Origin: Nocardia pneumoniae NBRC 100136
GTDB taxonomy: Bacteria; Actinomycetota; Actinomycetes; Mycobacteriales; Mycobacteriaceae
Length of the DNA: 64,000 nt
Direction: 5' to 3'
Assembly (NCBI RefSeq): GCF_000308755.1
Contig: NZ_BAGF01000003.1
Location: 1-64,000, forward strand
Below, in pieces: positions 48,401 through 55,438 of the stretch. The notes under the pieces were generated by a model that made no database searches, was not told the origin of the DNA, and saw nothing but the letters and a program-made list of their open reading frames with translations. Both the position numbers and the translations under genes were made by a program. Numbering within the stretch: the first letter of the stretch is position 1; each line of letters begins with the position of its first letter.

Positions 48401-49084
48401 GGTGCCGAGACTGACGACTCTGCCGTGGCCGTCGCCGAACAGCTGCACTTCGACGTGCCTGGCCCGCGTGACGAAACGTTCCAGGAAGACGCCGGTCGAG
48501 CTGAAGTTCGCCGCCGCGAGGCGCTGCACGCGCTGGTAGGCGGCGCGCAATTGGTCCGGGCCGAAGCAGGCCTGCATCCCGATGCCGCCACCGCCGCCGA
48601 CCGCCTTCAGCATCACAGGGAAACCGATCCGCTCCGCCTCCGCGATCGCGTGATCGGCCGAGTCGAGCAGGTCGCTGCCCGGGATGAGCGGCACGCCGAC
48701 CGCACGCGCCTTTGCCCGCGCGGTGTGTTTGTCACCGAAGACGCGCAGCTGCTCGGGGGTAGGTCCGACGAACGCGATTCCCGCCGCCTCCACCGCAATG
48801 GCGAAATCCGCGTTCTCGGAGAGAAATCCGTAACCGGGATGGATGGCGCCCGCGCCGGTCGACAGCGCCGCTTCGATCACCGCGTCGGCCCGCAGATAGG
48901 ACTCCGCCGCAGGGCTCGGCCCCAGACGCACGGCGACATCAGCCATTTCGACGTGCGTCGAACCCACGTCGGCATCGGAGTACACGGCCACCGTCTTCAA
49001 GCCGAGCGCCCTTGCGGTGCGCATGATGCGGCACGCGATCTCACCGCGATTGGCCACGAGAACCGTATCGAATTCCAGACTCAC
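45473..49084 (-). CDS. urea carboxylase, biotin-dependent
   Basis: 1203 aa. Domains: biotin carboxylase (1-450; ATP-grasp region MLKAVGGGGGIGMQACF near 170, SFLEMNTRLQVEHPVTE near 285), the urea-carboxylase specific carboxyltransferase made of two KipA/KipI-like (AHS2/AHS1) halves (about 455-1000), and a C-terminal biotinyl domain with K1167 in LEAMKLELPV. It carboxylates urea to allophanate with ATP and bicarbonate, then atzF hydrolyses it: urea use without nickel. The usual UAAP1/2 proteins and permease are not next to it. Confidence 0.95.
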   Translation of the reverse strand: MSLEFDTVLVANRGEIACRIMRTARALGLKTVAVYSDADVGSTHVEMADVAVRLGPSPAAESYLRADAVIEAALSTGAGAIHPGYGFLSENADFAIAVEAAGIAFVGPTPEQLRVFGDKHTARAKARAVGVPLIPGSDLLDSADHAIAEAERIGFPVMLKAVGGGGGIGMQACFGPDQLRAAYQRVQRLAAANFSSTGVFLERFVTRARHVEVQLFGDGHGRVVSLGTRDCSLQRRNQKVIEEAPAPGLGTELSERLLAASRELARSVGYRSAGTVEFVYDADHDTASFLEMNTRLQVEHPVTEAVTGVDLVEWMLRLAGGDTSMVDELPESGPPITGHAVEARVYAEDPGHDYRPSAGLVTSARFPADVRVDTWVETGSQVSPYYDPLLAKVIGSGANRADAFATVRAALGTTRIYGVQTNLPQLRQASDDPRVLRIEHTTTTLAEIRPAGHRIDVLRSGTMTTVQDYPGRIGLWEVGIPPSGPMDDLSFTLANTAVGNPIGVPALECTLQGPQLRFADAAIVCVTGAPTPVTVDDRPVDMWEPITVPAGAVLDIGTPTDTGLRTYVAVRGGIDAPLYHGSAATFTLGGFGGVTGKAIATGDVLGIARITGDALGSPATVPPGERPEFTHDWRLAVGVGPQTAPAYFTDADMTQFCTHPWRVGSHANRTGIRLEGPKPTWSRTDGGEAGLHPSNLHDNPYSVGALNVSGDTPILLGPDGPSLGGFACPLTVVSAHRWRLGQLRPGDTVRFVPVDDDKAAELRASNSNRVPDLVPDSLAALADRGILGGVDASPDLPRVRYLRGGDDNVLVEYGEMVLDLGLRMRVHALSEALAAAGLPGILDVTPGVRSLHIHFDPDVLPQYRLLGTLAELELDLPATTDLVVPSRTIRLPLSFDDPSIAEAIDRYRSGVRDTAPWLPSNVEFIRRVNGLDSVEDVRTTVFDAEYLVLGLGDVYLGAPLAVPLDPRHRLVTTKYNPARTWTPSDAVGIGGKYLCVYGMASPGGYQLIGRTVPIWSSYRQSAPFEPGTPWLFRFFDRIVWEPVSPEQLLEYRAAAEAGRFDAEVSEGSFALADHVRLLRTEADSIAEFEARQAAAFEAEKAAWRAAGEFERTTVAPVAAPIDDPLAGLPADATVVTAPMIGNVWRVEVEAGQRLTAGAPVAVLEAMKLELPVQSPGDGTVLKVLTAPGAKVEPGTPLVVIGVD

Positions 49085-49096
49085 TGCTGCTCCCCG

Positions 49097-49804
49097 CTAA
49101 TCGGTGGCCAGCGACATCGCCGCGATCGCGCGCGTGACGCGTTCGAGCACCACGTCCAGCGACTCGCCGATGTGGGTGTGCAGCAGCCGGTAGGCCAGGG
49201 GAAGGTCGTCGGCCAGCACCGCTTCGAGAATTCCGAGATGCTCGGCGATGGTGGTCTCGATCCGGTTGTTGACCATGAAGTCGTACATCCGCACGTGGCG
49301 GATGCGCGAGTTCACCGCTTTCAGCGCGCGCACCATCTCGGTGTTGCCCGCGGCGGTGAGCAGCGTGACGTGGAATTCCTCGTCGCGCACTACGAAACCG
49401 GGTTCTTGTTCCGGAGGATCGGCGCGCAGTTCCAGCCACGCGGCGCGTTCGGCTTCCAGCAGCTCCCGGTCGTGGGTGACGGCGGGATTGGTCATGGCGC
49501 GCTGTAAACCGCCCAGCTCCAAGGTGATTCGCAGCTCGTACAGGTCACGGATCAGCGGGATGCTCGGGCGCACCGGGCTGAAGCCGTATTCTTCCCGTTG
49601 CAGCAGTCCATCCGAGCACAAGACGGTCAGGGCCTCGCGGATCGGTGTGCGCGAGATGCCGAATCGGGCAGAGAGTTTCGGCTCGGTCAGCCGCTCGCCG
49701 AACTTGATGTCCCCGTTCATGAGTTCGCTGCGCAGGGCCGCGTAGACCACGTCGCGCAGCGGTTTGCCCGCCGCGTCCGCCAGAGTGGCTATCCGTGTCG
49801 ACAT
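49097..49804 (-). CDS. GntR family regulator, FCD (FadR-type) subgroup
   Basis: 235 aa. The N-terminal wHTH (DVVYAALRSELMNGDIKFGERLTEPKLSARFGISRTPIREALTVLCSDGLLQREEYGF, 18-75) and the all-helical FCD ligand domain with metal-type residues (EEFHVTLLTAAGN, EHLGILEAVLADD) are clear. It is 12 bp upstream of the urea carboxylase gene on the same strand, so it heads and probably controls this operon. A GTATAC palindrome precedes it. Confidence 0.92.
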   Translation of the reverse strand: MSTRIATLADAAGKPLRDVVYAALRSELMNGDIKFGERLTEPKLSARFGISRTPIREALTVLCSDGLLQREEYGFSPVRPSIPLIRDLYELRITLELGGLQRAMTNPAVTHDRELLEAERAAWLELRADPPEQEPGFVVRDEEFHVTLLTAAGNTEMVRALKAVNSRIRHVRMYDFMVNNRIETTIAEHLGILEAVLADDLPLAYRLLHTHIGESLDVVLERVTRAIAAMSLATD

Positions 49805-49815
49805 ACCTGTATACG
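49803..49815. promoter_or_regulatory. GntR operator candidate
   Basis: ATACCTGTATACG right at the GntR start contains the GTATAC palindrome (49809-49814), near the typical TNGTNNACNA/ATACCNGTAT-type FCD sites. Position overlaps the GntR promoter. Confidence 0.45.
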
Positions 49816-49988
49816 CTATTGACCTCGGATGTCGATGGCGTGTCCGTAGGTTATCGCCGCGTTAGCGTCTCCTCACCGCACCGGTCCGGCCGCTGTGCCG
49901 GGTGGGTATTCGAAGGGGCGAAACGGAATCCGATGCCGGGCCGACAGAGTCAGCGGGTCGGTCAGCGAATTCACCAAGGAGAGAAGGC

Positions 49989-50447
49989 ATGAAGCGCAGC
50001 ACGAAGTTCGCCGGAGCACTCGCCGCCGCGGCCGTCGCACCGCTCATCGCGGCCGGGAACGCCCAGGCCGACGCGGGCACGGTCTATTTCTCGGCGGGCA
50101 GCACGAACTGCGCGATCTTCGGGGACGGGTCAGTGGGATGCGATTTCGGCTACCCCCTGTTCCTGAGCTACCACGTGGGCGACTCCTACATTCCGGTGCC
50201 GGTGAAGGTGAGCGAAATGGTGATCGACCAGCCGTGGCTGCCCGCGCACCCCACCTTCGACCCCGGCACGCCGTACACGTTGCCGGGCGGCAATCCCAGC
50301 ATCTACGACATCAAGACCGGCTCGGGCCAGTGGGGACCGATCATCGAGCACGCGGGCGCGTCGTGTGCGGTGGGATTCCACGGGAGCTTCACCTGCCAGG
50401 CGAAGGGCCGTGGATTCAGCGCCTTCGGTGGGAACGTCGTCGCGTAA
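49989..50447 (+). CDS. small secreted protein of unknown function
   Basis: 152 aa with a clear Sec signal peptide (MKRSTKFAGALAAAAVAPLIAAGNAQA, cleaved near residue 27). The mature part has four Cys (STNCAIFGD, GCDFGYP, SCAVGFHG, FTCQAKG), likely two disulfides. A strong AAGGAGAGAAGGC Shine-Dalgarno defines ATG 49989. Small exported Cys-containing proteins of this style are common in nocardiae and mycobacteria; no domain is recognised. Its 3' end is six bases from the convergent SDR gene. Confidence 0.72.
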   Translation: MKRSTKFAGALAAAAVAPLIAAGNAQADAGTVYFSAGSTNCAIFGDGSVGCDFGYPLFLSYHVGDSYIPVPVKVSEMVIDQPWLPAHPTFDPGTPYTLPGGNPSIYDIKTGSGQWGPIIEHAGASCAVGFHGSFTCQAKGRGFSAFGGNVVA

Positions 50448-50452
50448 TCCGG

Positions 50453-51181
50453 CTACCGCGGCGCCTGGGCCGCCCCGCCCAGCCGGATGGCCTGCGCCGT
50501 GACCGTGCTCGCCGCTTCGCCGGCCAGATAAGCCGCCACCGCGGCGGGCTCGGCCGGATTCATCGCGGCGATGGCGGTCTCGAGTTCGGCGTTGTCGGTG
50601 GTGCCGACGCCGTGGCTGATCGTGTTGACGGTGATCCGCCGCGGCACGAACTCCGGCGCTACGGCCTGGCCGAGTTGCTCGACCGCGCCCCGGGTCGCGT
50701 CGTAGACGGCGCCGCTCGGGGTGGGGGAGTCACAGACGGTGATGATCCGGCCGCCCTCGGCGAGATGCGACGCGGCCAGTTGGATCCCGTGGAACACGCC
50801 CCGCACCGTCGTGACGAAGCCCGCGTCGAACGCGTCCGCGCTGATCTGCGCGAACGGTACGGCCTCCGGCACCGCCGCGGTGTGGACCAGCAGGTCCCAC
50901 CTGCCGCAGTCCTCGAGCACCGCCTCCACCAGCTCCTGGTATTCGGCGCGGTCGGCGACATCCGCCGACAGCGCGAGCGCCGCACCACCGGCGGCGGTGA
51001 TCTCCTTGACCACGTCCGCCGCCCACTCCGGGATATGCGGATTGTGCACCACAACTTGCGCCCCTTGCGCGGCAAGCGTTTTCGCGATGTTCTTACCGAT
51101 TCCGGTGTGGGCCTCCGTGACCAGCGCGGTTTTCCCGGCTAGCGGTTTGTCTGCGGGCACACTATCGACAGGCTCGCTCAT
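50453..51181 (-). CDS. SDR family protein with degenerate cofactor and catalytic motifs
   Basis: 242 aa from ATG 51181. The Rossmann fold is recognisable (KTALVTEAHTGIGKNIAKTLAAQGAQVVVHN), but the usual TGxxxGIG is TEAHTGIG (22-29) and the catalytic YxxxK is Y160-D-A-T-R164, with Lys replaced by Arg. The conserved NAG motif is HTAAV. This may be an altered-cofactor or non-catalytic SDR. The gene ends 6 bp from the secreted-protein gene. Confidence 0.8.
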   Translation of the reverse strand: MSEPVDSVPADKPLAGKTALVTEAHTGIGKNIAKTLAAQGAQVVVHNPHIPEWAADVVKEITAAGGAALALSADVADRAEYQELVEAVLEDCGRWDLLVHTAAVPEAVPFAQISADAFDAGFVTTVRGVFHGIQLAASHLAEGGRIITVCDSPTPSGAVYDATRGAVEQLGQAVAPEFVPRRITVNTISHGVGTTDNAELETAIAAMNPAEPAAVAAYLAGEAASTVTAQAIRLGGAAQAPR

Positions 51182-51383
51182 TTGCCGACCTTTCGTCGAT
51201 CGCGGGAGTTTGTTTCTGCGCATGGTATTCGCTCGGATACCACCCGACCGCCACATCGAACGTCATCGTGTCGGGTTCGGGCGACGGCGAGCGGTGCATC
51301 TGGACCGAAATCGCGGGGCCGTCGTCATTGGTCGATACACGGCGGTCCTGGGATGTGCTGACGAACAGGTCTGGCGAAACAGA

Positions 51384-51415
51384 ACGGCTCCCAGCCGGTG
51401 AAGGCTGGGAGCCGT
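51384..51415 (-). terminator. terminator downstream of tRNA-Pro
   Basis: 13-bp perfect stem ACGGCTCCCAGCC (51384-51396) with GGCTGGGAGCCGT (51403-51415), followed on the minus strand by TCTGTTTCG. It lies 21 bases after the tRNA 3' end. Confidence 0.85.
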
Positions 51416-51435
51416 GTCGTGTCTCAACCACACGA

Positions 51436-51510
<75 letters not shown>

Positions 51511-51570
51511 TGAAGCGAACCTGGAGTAGCTTACAACAGCGGGGGGTGAGACGTTAAACCGGCAGGTCAG

Positions 51571-53487
51571 TCAGCCTTCTAGGGCGCGGATGCTGGTGCA
51601 GATGCGTTTGGCGGTCTCGGCGTCGAGAGCGTGCGGGACGCCGGTGTCGGCGGCGATCACCATGACGAAGGTTCCGCTGTCGGTGGGGAACGCCGCGGTG
51701 TAGATGGAGTACGCCTTCGCGCAGCCCGGCTTGGCCTCGGCGACGGTGCCGGTGGTCTCCACGAACACGCCGTGCTGGGATCCGTCCAGGGACGCCAGCG
51801 GCACGGGCGCGCCGGGTGTGCCGCCCGGGGTGCCCTGGTAGGCGAGGGCGGCGGTCTTGGTGCCGAGTTCGGTTGCCGCGCGAGCGGGGTCGGCGGTGTC
51901 CGAGCCGGTGAGGAAGGCGACCGTGCGGGTCGAGCCGGGGCAATAGCCCTTGCCCTCGCTGGCATAGCCTTTGCCCGCGACGGTGTTGGGCGGGTGGCCG
52001 AAGCCGCCGATGGTCTCCTGCGGGGCGATGGTCCAGTCGGCGGGCACGTCGTAGGCGGCGCCGTTCCCGGGCGCCGCGACCACCTGGAAGCCGGGGATGA
52101 GCGGGGTCATACCGCTCGCCCGGCCCGCGGTCGTCGTCGGCGCGCTCTTGGTGGCAGGTGCGAGCGGGCCCGTCGAGGTGAGCGCGCTGACCAGCGAGGG
52201 CGAGCCGCCCTGCGCGGAATCGTTCGATCCCTTCTTGGTCAGCGCCACGGCGCCCGCCGCGATAACGGCGACCAGCAGCACGACCGATCCGACCAGAAGC
52301 AGCGTCTTACCTCGGCCGCTCTCGTTCGGACGGTAGGGCGGCGATCCAGCGGACCCGTAGCCGGGCTGGTACTGCTCACGCGGGGCAGCGCCGTAGGACC
52401 CCGGCCCCTCGGCCGGTTGCCATGGGTAGTTCTGTTGCACGAACCGATCGGCGGTCGGGTGCCGGAGCACGACCGCGCCACCCCCGTCCGGATCGGGGGC
52501 CGAGGAGCTGCCGGAGGGCGGGGGTTGGTCGAACGCGCCCACCGGACGAGCGAACATGGGCGGATCCGCCTGCGGCGGCCACTGCCCAGGTGCCGCGGGT
52601 TCGCCGAGGGACTGGGCCAGCATCGTCGGATCGTTACGGCCGTCCTGCTCCGGGTGCGGGCGTCCGTCACGCAGGGACTGGGCGATCATCGTGGGGTCGG
52701 CCGTGCCGGGCGGCGTGACCGGACCACCCTGAGCAGCGGACCACTGAGGCGACGTTGGTTGCCCGGGTGGTTGCCATTGCAAGGTGGGGTTGGGGTGAGG
52801 CGGTGTGGGTTGCCCGTGCGGCTGCCATTGCATGGTCGGGTCGGGTTGGGGTGGCGCGGGTTGCCCGTGCGGCGCCCACTGCATGGCCGGGTCGGGCTGG
52901 GGATTCGGCTGCCCTGCGCTAGGTGATCGGCTCTCGCCTCCGTCACCGGAGGTAGCTGGCTGCCATTGCATTGTGGGGTCACTCTGCGCCGCAGACCCGG
53001 TTCGACTCTGGTGACCTGGTTGCTGTGCGTTCGGCGATTGCCCCGTATTCCCCGCGGCTCCGCGGTAACCGGCCGACTGCCAGGGATAGGACGGTTCGGG
53101 TCCGTCACCCGTCGCATGCGAACCGGGCCACTGGGACGTCGGGGGATACTCCGCCTGCCGGTCGCCGCCCGTGCTCGGCCGCCACTGCTCCGAATCACGG
53201 TCTGTCCCCTGCGGATTCGAGTCACGCTGCCATGGCGTGACCGGGCGCGCCGGTTCGTTCACCTCTGATGGCTCGGTGCCGGTCGGTGGCCACTGCGAAA
53301 ACGGTTGCGGTGCATCGGATGGCGCGCCCGGATGCGTTCCGGACGCTGGGCGCCACGCGGCACCGGCATCATGATGCGCCGGGTCAGGATCGAAATGCGG
53401 TGCGCCGAACGGCTGTTGCCAGGGAGACGGGGGGGCGGCGGGCCGTCCGAGAGCTGGGTCGTCGCGCCGGTCGTCGAATTCGCTCAC
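51571..53487 (-). CDS. proline-rich one-pass membrane protein with C-terminal extracytoplasmic domain
   Basis: 638 aa. The first ~390 residues are disordered Pro/Gln/Gly-rich sequence with DPTMQWQPHGQP-type tandem repeats (about 165-250). One transmembrane helix follows (TLLLVGSVVLLVAVIAAGAVAL, near 397-418), then a ~215-aa exported domain with Cys pairs (GKGYCPGS, AKPGCAKAY, KRICTSI). The layout fits actinobacterial DUF8017-type proteins, seen near cell-wall or ESX genes. Function unknown. GTG start at 53487 lies inside the first unit of the repeat described at 53481. Confidence 0.75.
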   Translation of the reverse strand: MSEFDDRRDDPALGRPAAPPSPWQQPFGAPHFDPDPAHHDAGAAWRPASGTHPGAPSDAPQPFSQWPPTGTEPSEVNEPARPVTPWQRDSNPQGTDRDSEQWRPSTGGDRQAEYPPTSQWPGSHATGDGPEPSYPWQSAGYRGAAGNTGQSPNAQQPGHQSRTGSAAQSDPTMQWQPATSGDGGESRSPSAGQPNPQPDPAMQWAPHGQPAPPQPDPTMQWQPHGQPTPPHPNPTLQWQPPGQPTSPQWSAAQGGPVTPPGTADPTMIAQSLRDGRPHPEQDGRNDPTMLAQSLGEPAAPGQWPPQADPPMFARPVGAFDQPPPSGSSSAPDPDGGGAVVLRHPTADRFVQQNYPWQPAEGPGSYGAAPREQYQPGYGSAGSPPYRPNESGRGKTLLLVGSVVLLVAVIAAGAVALTKKGSNDSAQGGSPSLVSALTSTGPLAPATKSAPTTTAGRASGMTPLIPGFQVVAAPGNGAAYDVPADWTIAPQETIGGFGHPPNTVAGKGYASEGKGYCPGSTRTVAFLTGSDTADPARAATELGTKTAALAYQGTPGGTPGAPVPLASLDGSQHGVFVETTGTVAEAKPGCAKAYSIYTAAFPTDSGTFVMVIAADTGVPHALDAETAKRICTSIRALEG

Positions 53488-53714
53488 GACTGCCCCTCGC
53501 TAAGGATCGGCGCTGTCGTGCGCGAGGGCGCGTTGTGTTCCCGGTTCACCGGCTGGCGCTCGCTCACGACTGCGCCGCGCTGGGGCTCGGTTCTGTCGTG
53601 CGCGAGGGTGCGTTGTTTCCGGTTCACCGGCTGGCGCCCGCTCACGACTGCGCCCGGCTGTGTCGTGCGCGAGGGTGCGCTGGGTTCTCGGTTCACTCGC
53701 CGGCGCACGCTCAC
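53481..53714 (-). repeat. tandem start-codon-bearing repeat, three units plus a truncated fourth
   Basis: Units begin (plus coordinates) at 53481, 53561, 53639 and 53708, spacings 80, 78 and 69 bp. On the minus strand each unit contains GTGAGCGxxCGCCAGCCGGT and ends with CGCACGACAG-type sequence. The first unit includes the GTGAGCG that starts the proline-rich gene, so the repeat seems to duplicate an initiation region. Confidence 0.8.
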
Positions 53715-53751
53715 AATCTCCCCTACCTGACACAGCTCGTGGCAGGGGACT

Positions 53752-54714
53752 TTAGCGGGCGACGGCCTCCGATGCCGACACATCCCGGCCCGTGTCGGCT
53801 GCCGGTCGTTTCGGCGGCGCGGCGACCAGCGTCAACAGGGTTGCCTCCGGACGGCAGCAGAATCGGTACGGCGCCCATGGCGAGGTGCCGACGCCCGCGG
53901 AGACGTGCAGCTGGGTGTGCTCGCCCCACTTCGACGGGCCCTTCACCCGGGACCGGTCGATTCCGCAGTTGGTGACCAGCGCGCCGTAGCCGGGCAGGCA
54001 AAGCTGACCGCCGTGGGTGTGTCCGGCCAGCACCAGGTCGTAGCCGTCCTCGGCGAAGCGGTCCAGCACCCGCGGCTCGGGCGAGTGCGTGAGACCGATT
54101 CTCAGCTCGGCCATCGGATTCGGGGCGCCCGCGATGGTGTCGTAGCGGTCGCGCTGCAGGTGCGGGTCGTCCACACCGGCGGTGGCGATCCGGATACCGG
54201 CCACTTCGAGGTCGCGGCGCACGTGCGTCAAGTCCAGCCAGCCGCGCTCGGTGAAGGCCGCGCGGAGGTCCTTCCACGGCAGCGGCGCGCCGAAGGTGCG
54301 GCGGTGGTTCTTCTTGAAGTACTTCAGCGGGTTCTTCGCCACCGGCGCGAAGTAGTCGTTGCTGCCGAAAACGAAAAGACCAGGACGGGAAAGCAGTCCG
54401 CCGAGGGTCTGGACCACCGCGGGCACCGCCTTCTGGTGCGACAGGTTGTCGCCGGTGTTGATCACCAGATCCGGTTCCAGCCGGTCCAGCTCCCGCAGCC
54501 ACTGCTGCTTGAGCTTCTGCCCCGGCATCATGTGCAGGTCACTGAGGTGCAGTACCCGCAGCGACGACGACCCCGGCGCCAGCACTGGCATGGTCGCCTC
54601 CCGAAGGATGAAGGCGTTGCGTTCGACCAGCGAGGCGTAGCCGATTCCGGCCACCGCGGCCCCGGCGGCTCCCAGCGCGGTCGTGCGTACAGCAGAGGTC
54701 GAGATCACGGGCAT
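53752..54714 (-). CDS. metallophosphoesterase, YkuE-like
   Basis: 320 aa from ATG 54714. N-terminal membrane or signal helix (GAAGAAVAGIGYASL), then the calcineurin-like fold: LHLSDLHMMPGQ (D-x-H), INTGDNLSH, VFGSNDYF (in place of GNHD, usual in actinobacteria) and LAGHTHGGQLCLPG. Binuclear metal enzymes of this group hydrolyse phosphoesters; substrate unknown. M. tuberculosis Rv3683 is the positional homologue next to ponA2 (family knowledge). Confidence 0.9.
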   Translation of the reverse strand: MPVISTSAVRTTALGAAGAAVAGIGYASLVERNAFILREATMPVLAPGSSSLRVLHLSDLHMMPGQKLKQQWLRELDRLEPDLVINTGDNLSHQKAVPAVVQTLGGLLSRPGLFVFGSNDYFAPVAKNPLKYFKKNHRRTFGAPLPWKDLRAAFTERGWLDLTHVRRDLEVAGIRIATAGVDDPHLQRDRYDTIAGAPNPMAELRIGLTHSPEPRVLDRFAEDGYDLVLAGHTHGGQLCLPGYGALVTNCGIDRSRVKGPSKWGEHTQLHVSAGVGTSPWAPYRFCCRPEATLLTLVAAPPKRPAADTGRDVSASEAVAR

Positions 54715-54849
54715 TTGCCCAGCATAGGTGACCTCGCTCGAGAGCGCCGAGTGTGTTTCGGCATAAGCGCCCAGTTCATGCCCGGGAAATCCGGGCGCCG
54801 CGGCGGAATGTAGTGGGACCGCCGCGTCGAAGCGGCTACCGTGAGCGGC

Positions 54850-55314
54850 ATGTCGGAACTCAAATCGCAGCTGCGCGCGGACTTGACCGCCGCGATGAAA
54901 GCCAAGGACACGCTGCGCCTTTCCACGTTGCGGATGCTGCTTTCGGCGATCCAGACCGCCGAGGTCGCCGGCACCGAGGCGCGTGAGCTCACCGACGCCG
55001 AGGTCATCGCCGTGTTGCAGAAGGAGTCGAAGAAGCGCAACGAATCGGCCGAGGTCTACACACAGGCCGGGCGCGGCGACCTGGCGGCGAACGAGCACGC
55101 CGAGGCGCACATCATCGACGAGTATCTGCCGACCCAGCTGACCGACGCCGAGGTCGCCGATCTCGCCGACACCGCGATCGCTCAGGTCGCCGAGGAGATC
55201 GGCGCGCGGCCGGGCATGCGCCAAATGGGCCAGGTCATGAAGGTCGCCACCGGACTGGCCGCGGGCAAAGCCGACGGCTCGCGCATCTCGGCCGCGGTGA
55301 AGGCGCGGCTGTAG
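54850..55314 (+). CDS. GatB/YqeY domain protein
   Basis: 154 aa from ATG 54850 (a GTG nine bases upstream is possible). The YqeY fold is complete: LRADLTAAMKAKDTLRLSTLRMLLSAIQ and DEYLPTQLTDAEVADLAD, resembling the tail domain of GatB. Likely binds tRNA or ribosome-related RNA; the role is unproven. Convergent with ponA2 through a strong terminator. Confidence 0.9.
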   Translation: MSELKSQLRADLTAAMKAKDTLRLSTLRMLLSAIQTAEVAGTEARELTDAEVIAVLQKESKKRNESAEVYTQAGRGDLAANEHAEAHIIDEYLPTQLTDAEVADLADTAIAQVAEEIGARPGMRQMGQVMKVATGLAAGKADGSRISAAVKARL

Positions 55315-55398
55315 CGTCGAATCCGCGCCGCGACCTCAGGCCAGGAGGCGGTAGCCGCCTGATCACCGAGGGCTCCAGGGAGCGCATATCGAATAGAG

Positions 55399-55431
55399 AA
55401 AGGGGCCGCGAACCAAGTTCGCGGCCCCTTT
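55399..55431. terminator. strong bidirectional terminator
   Basis: AAAGGGGCCGCGAAC (55399-55413) and GTTCGCGGCCCCTTT (55417-55431) form a perfect 15-bp stem with a 3-base loop, with A and T runs at its ends, between convergent YqeY and ponA2 genes. Confidence 0.93.
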
Positions 55432-55438
55432 CGTCTGC

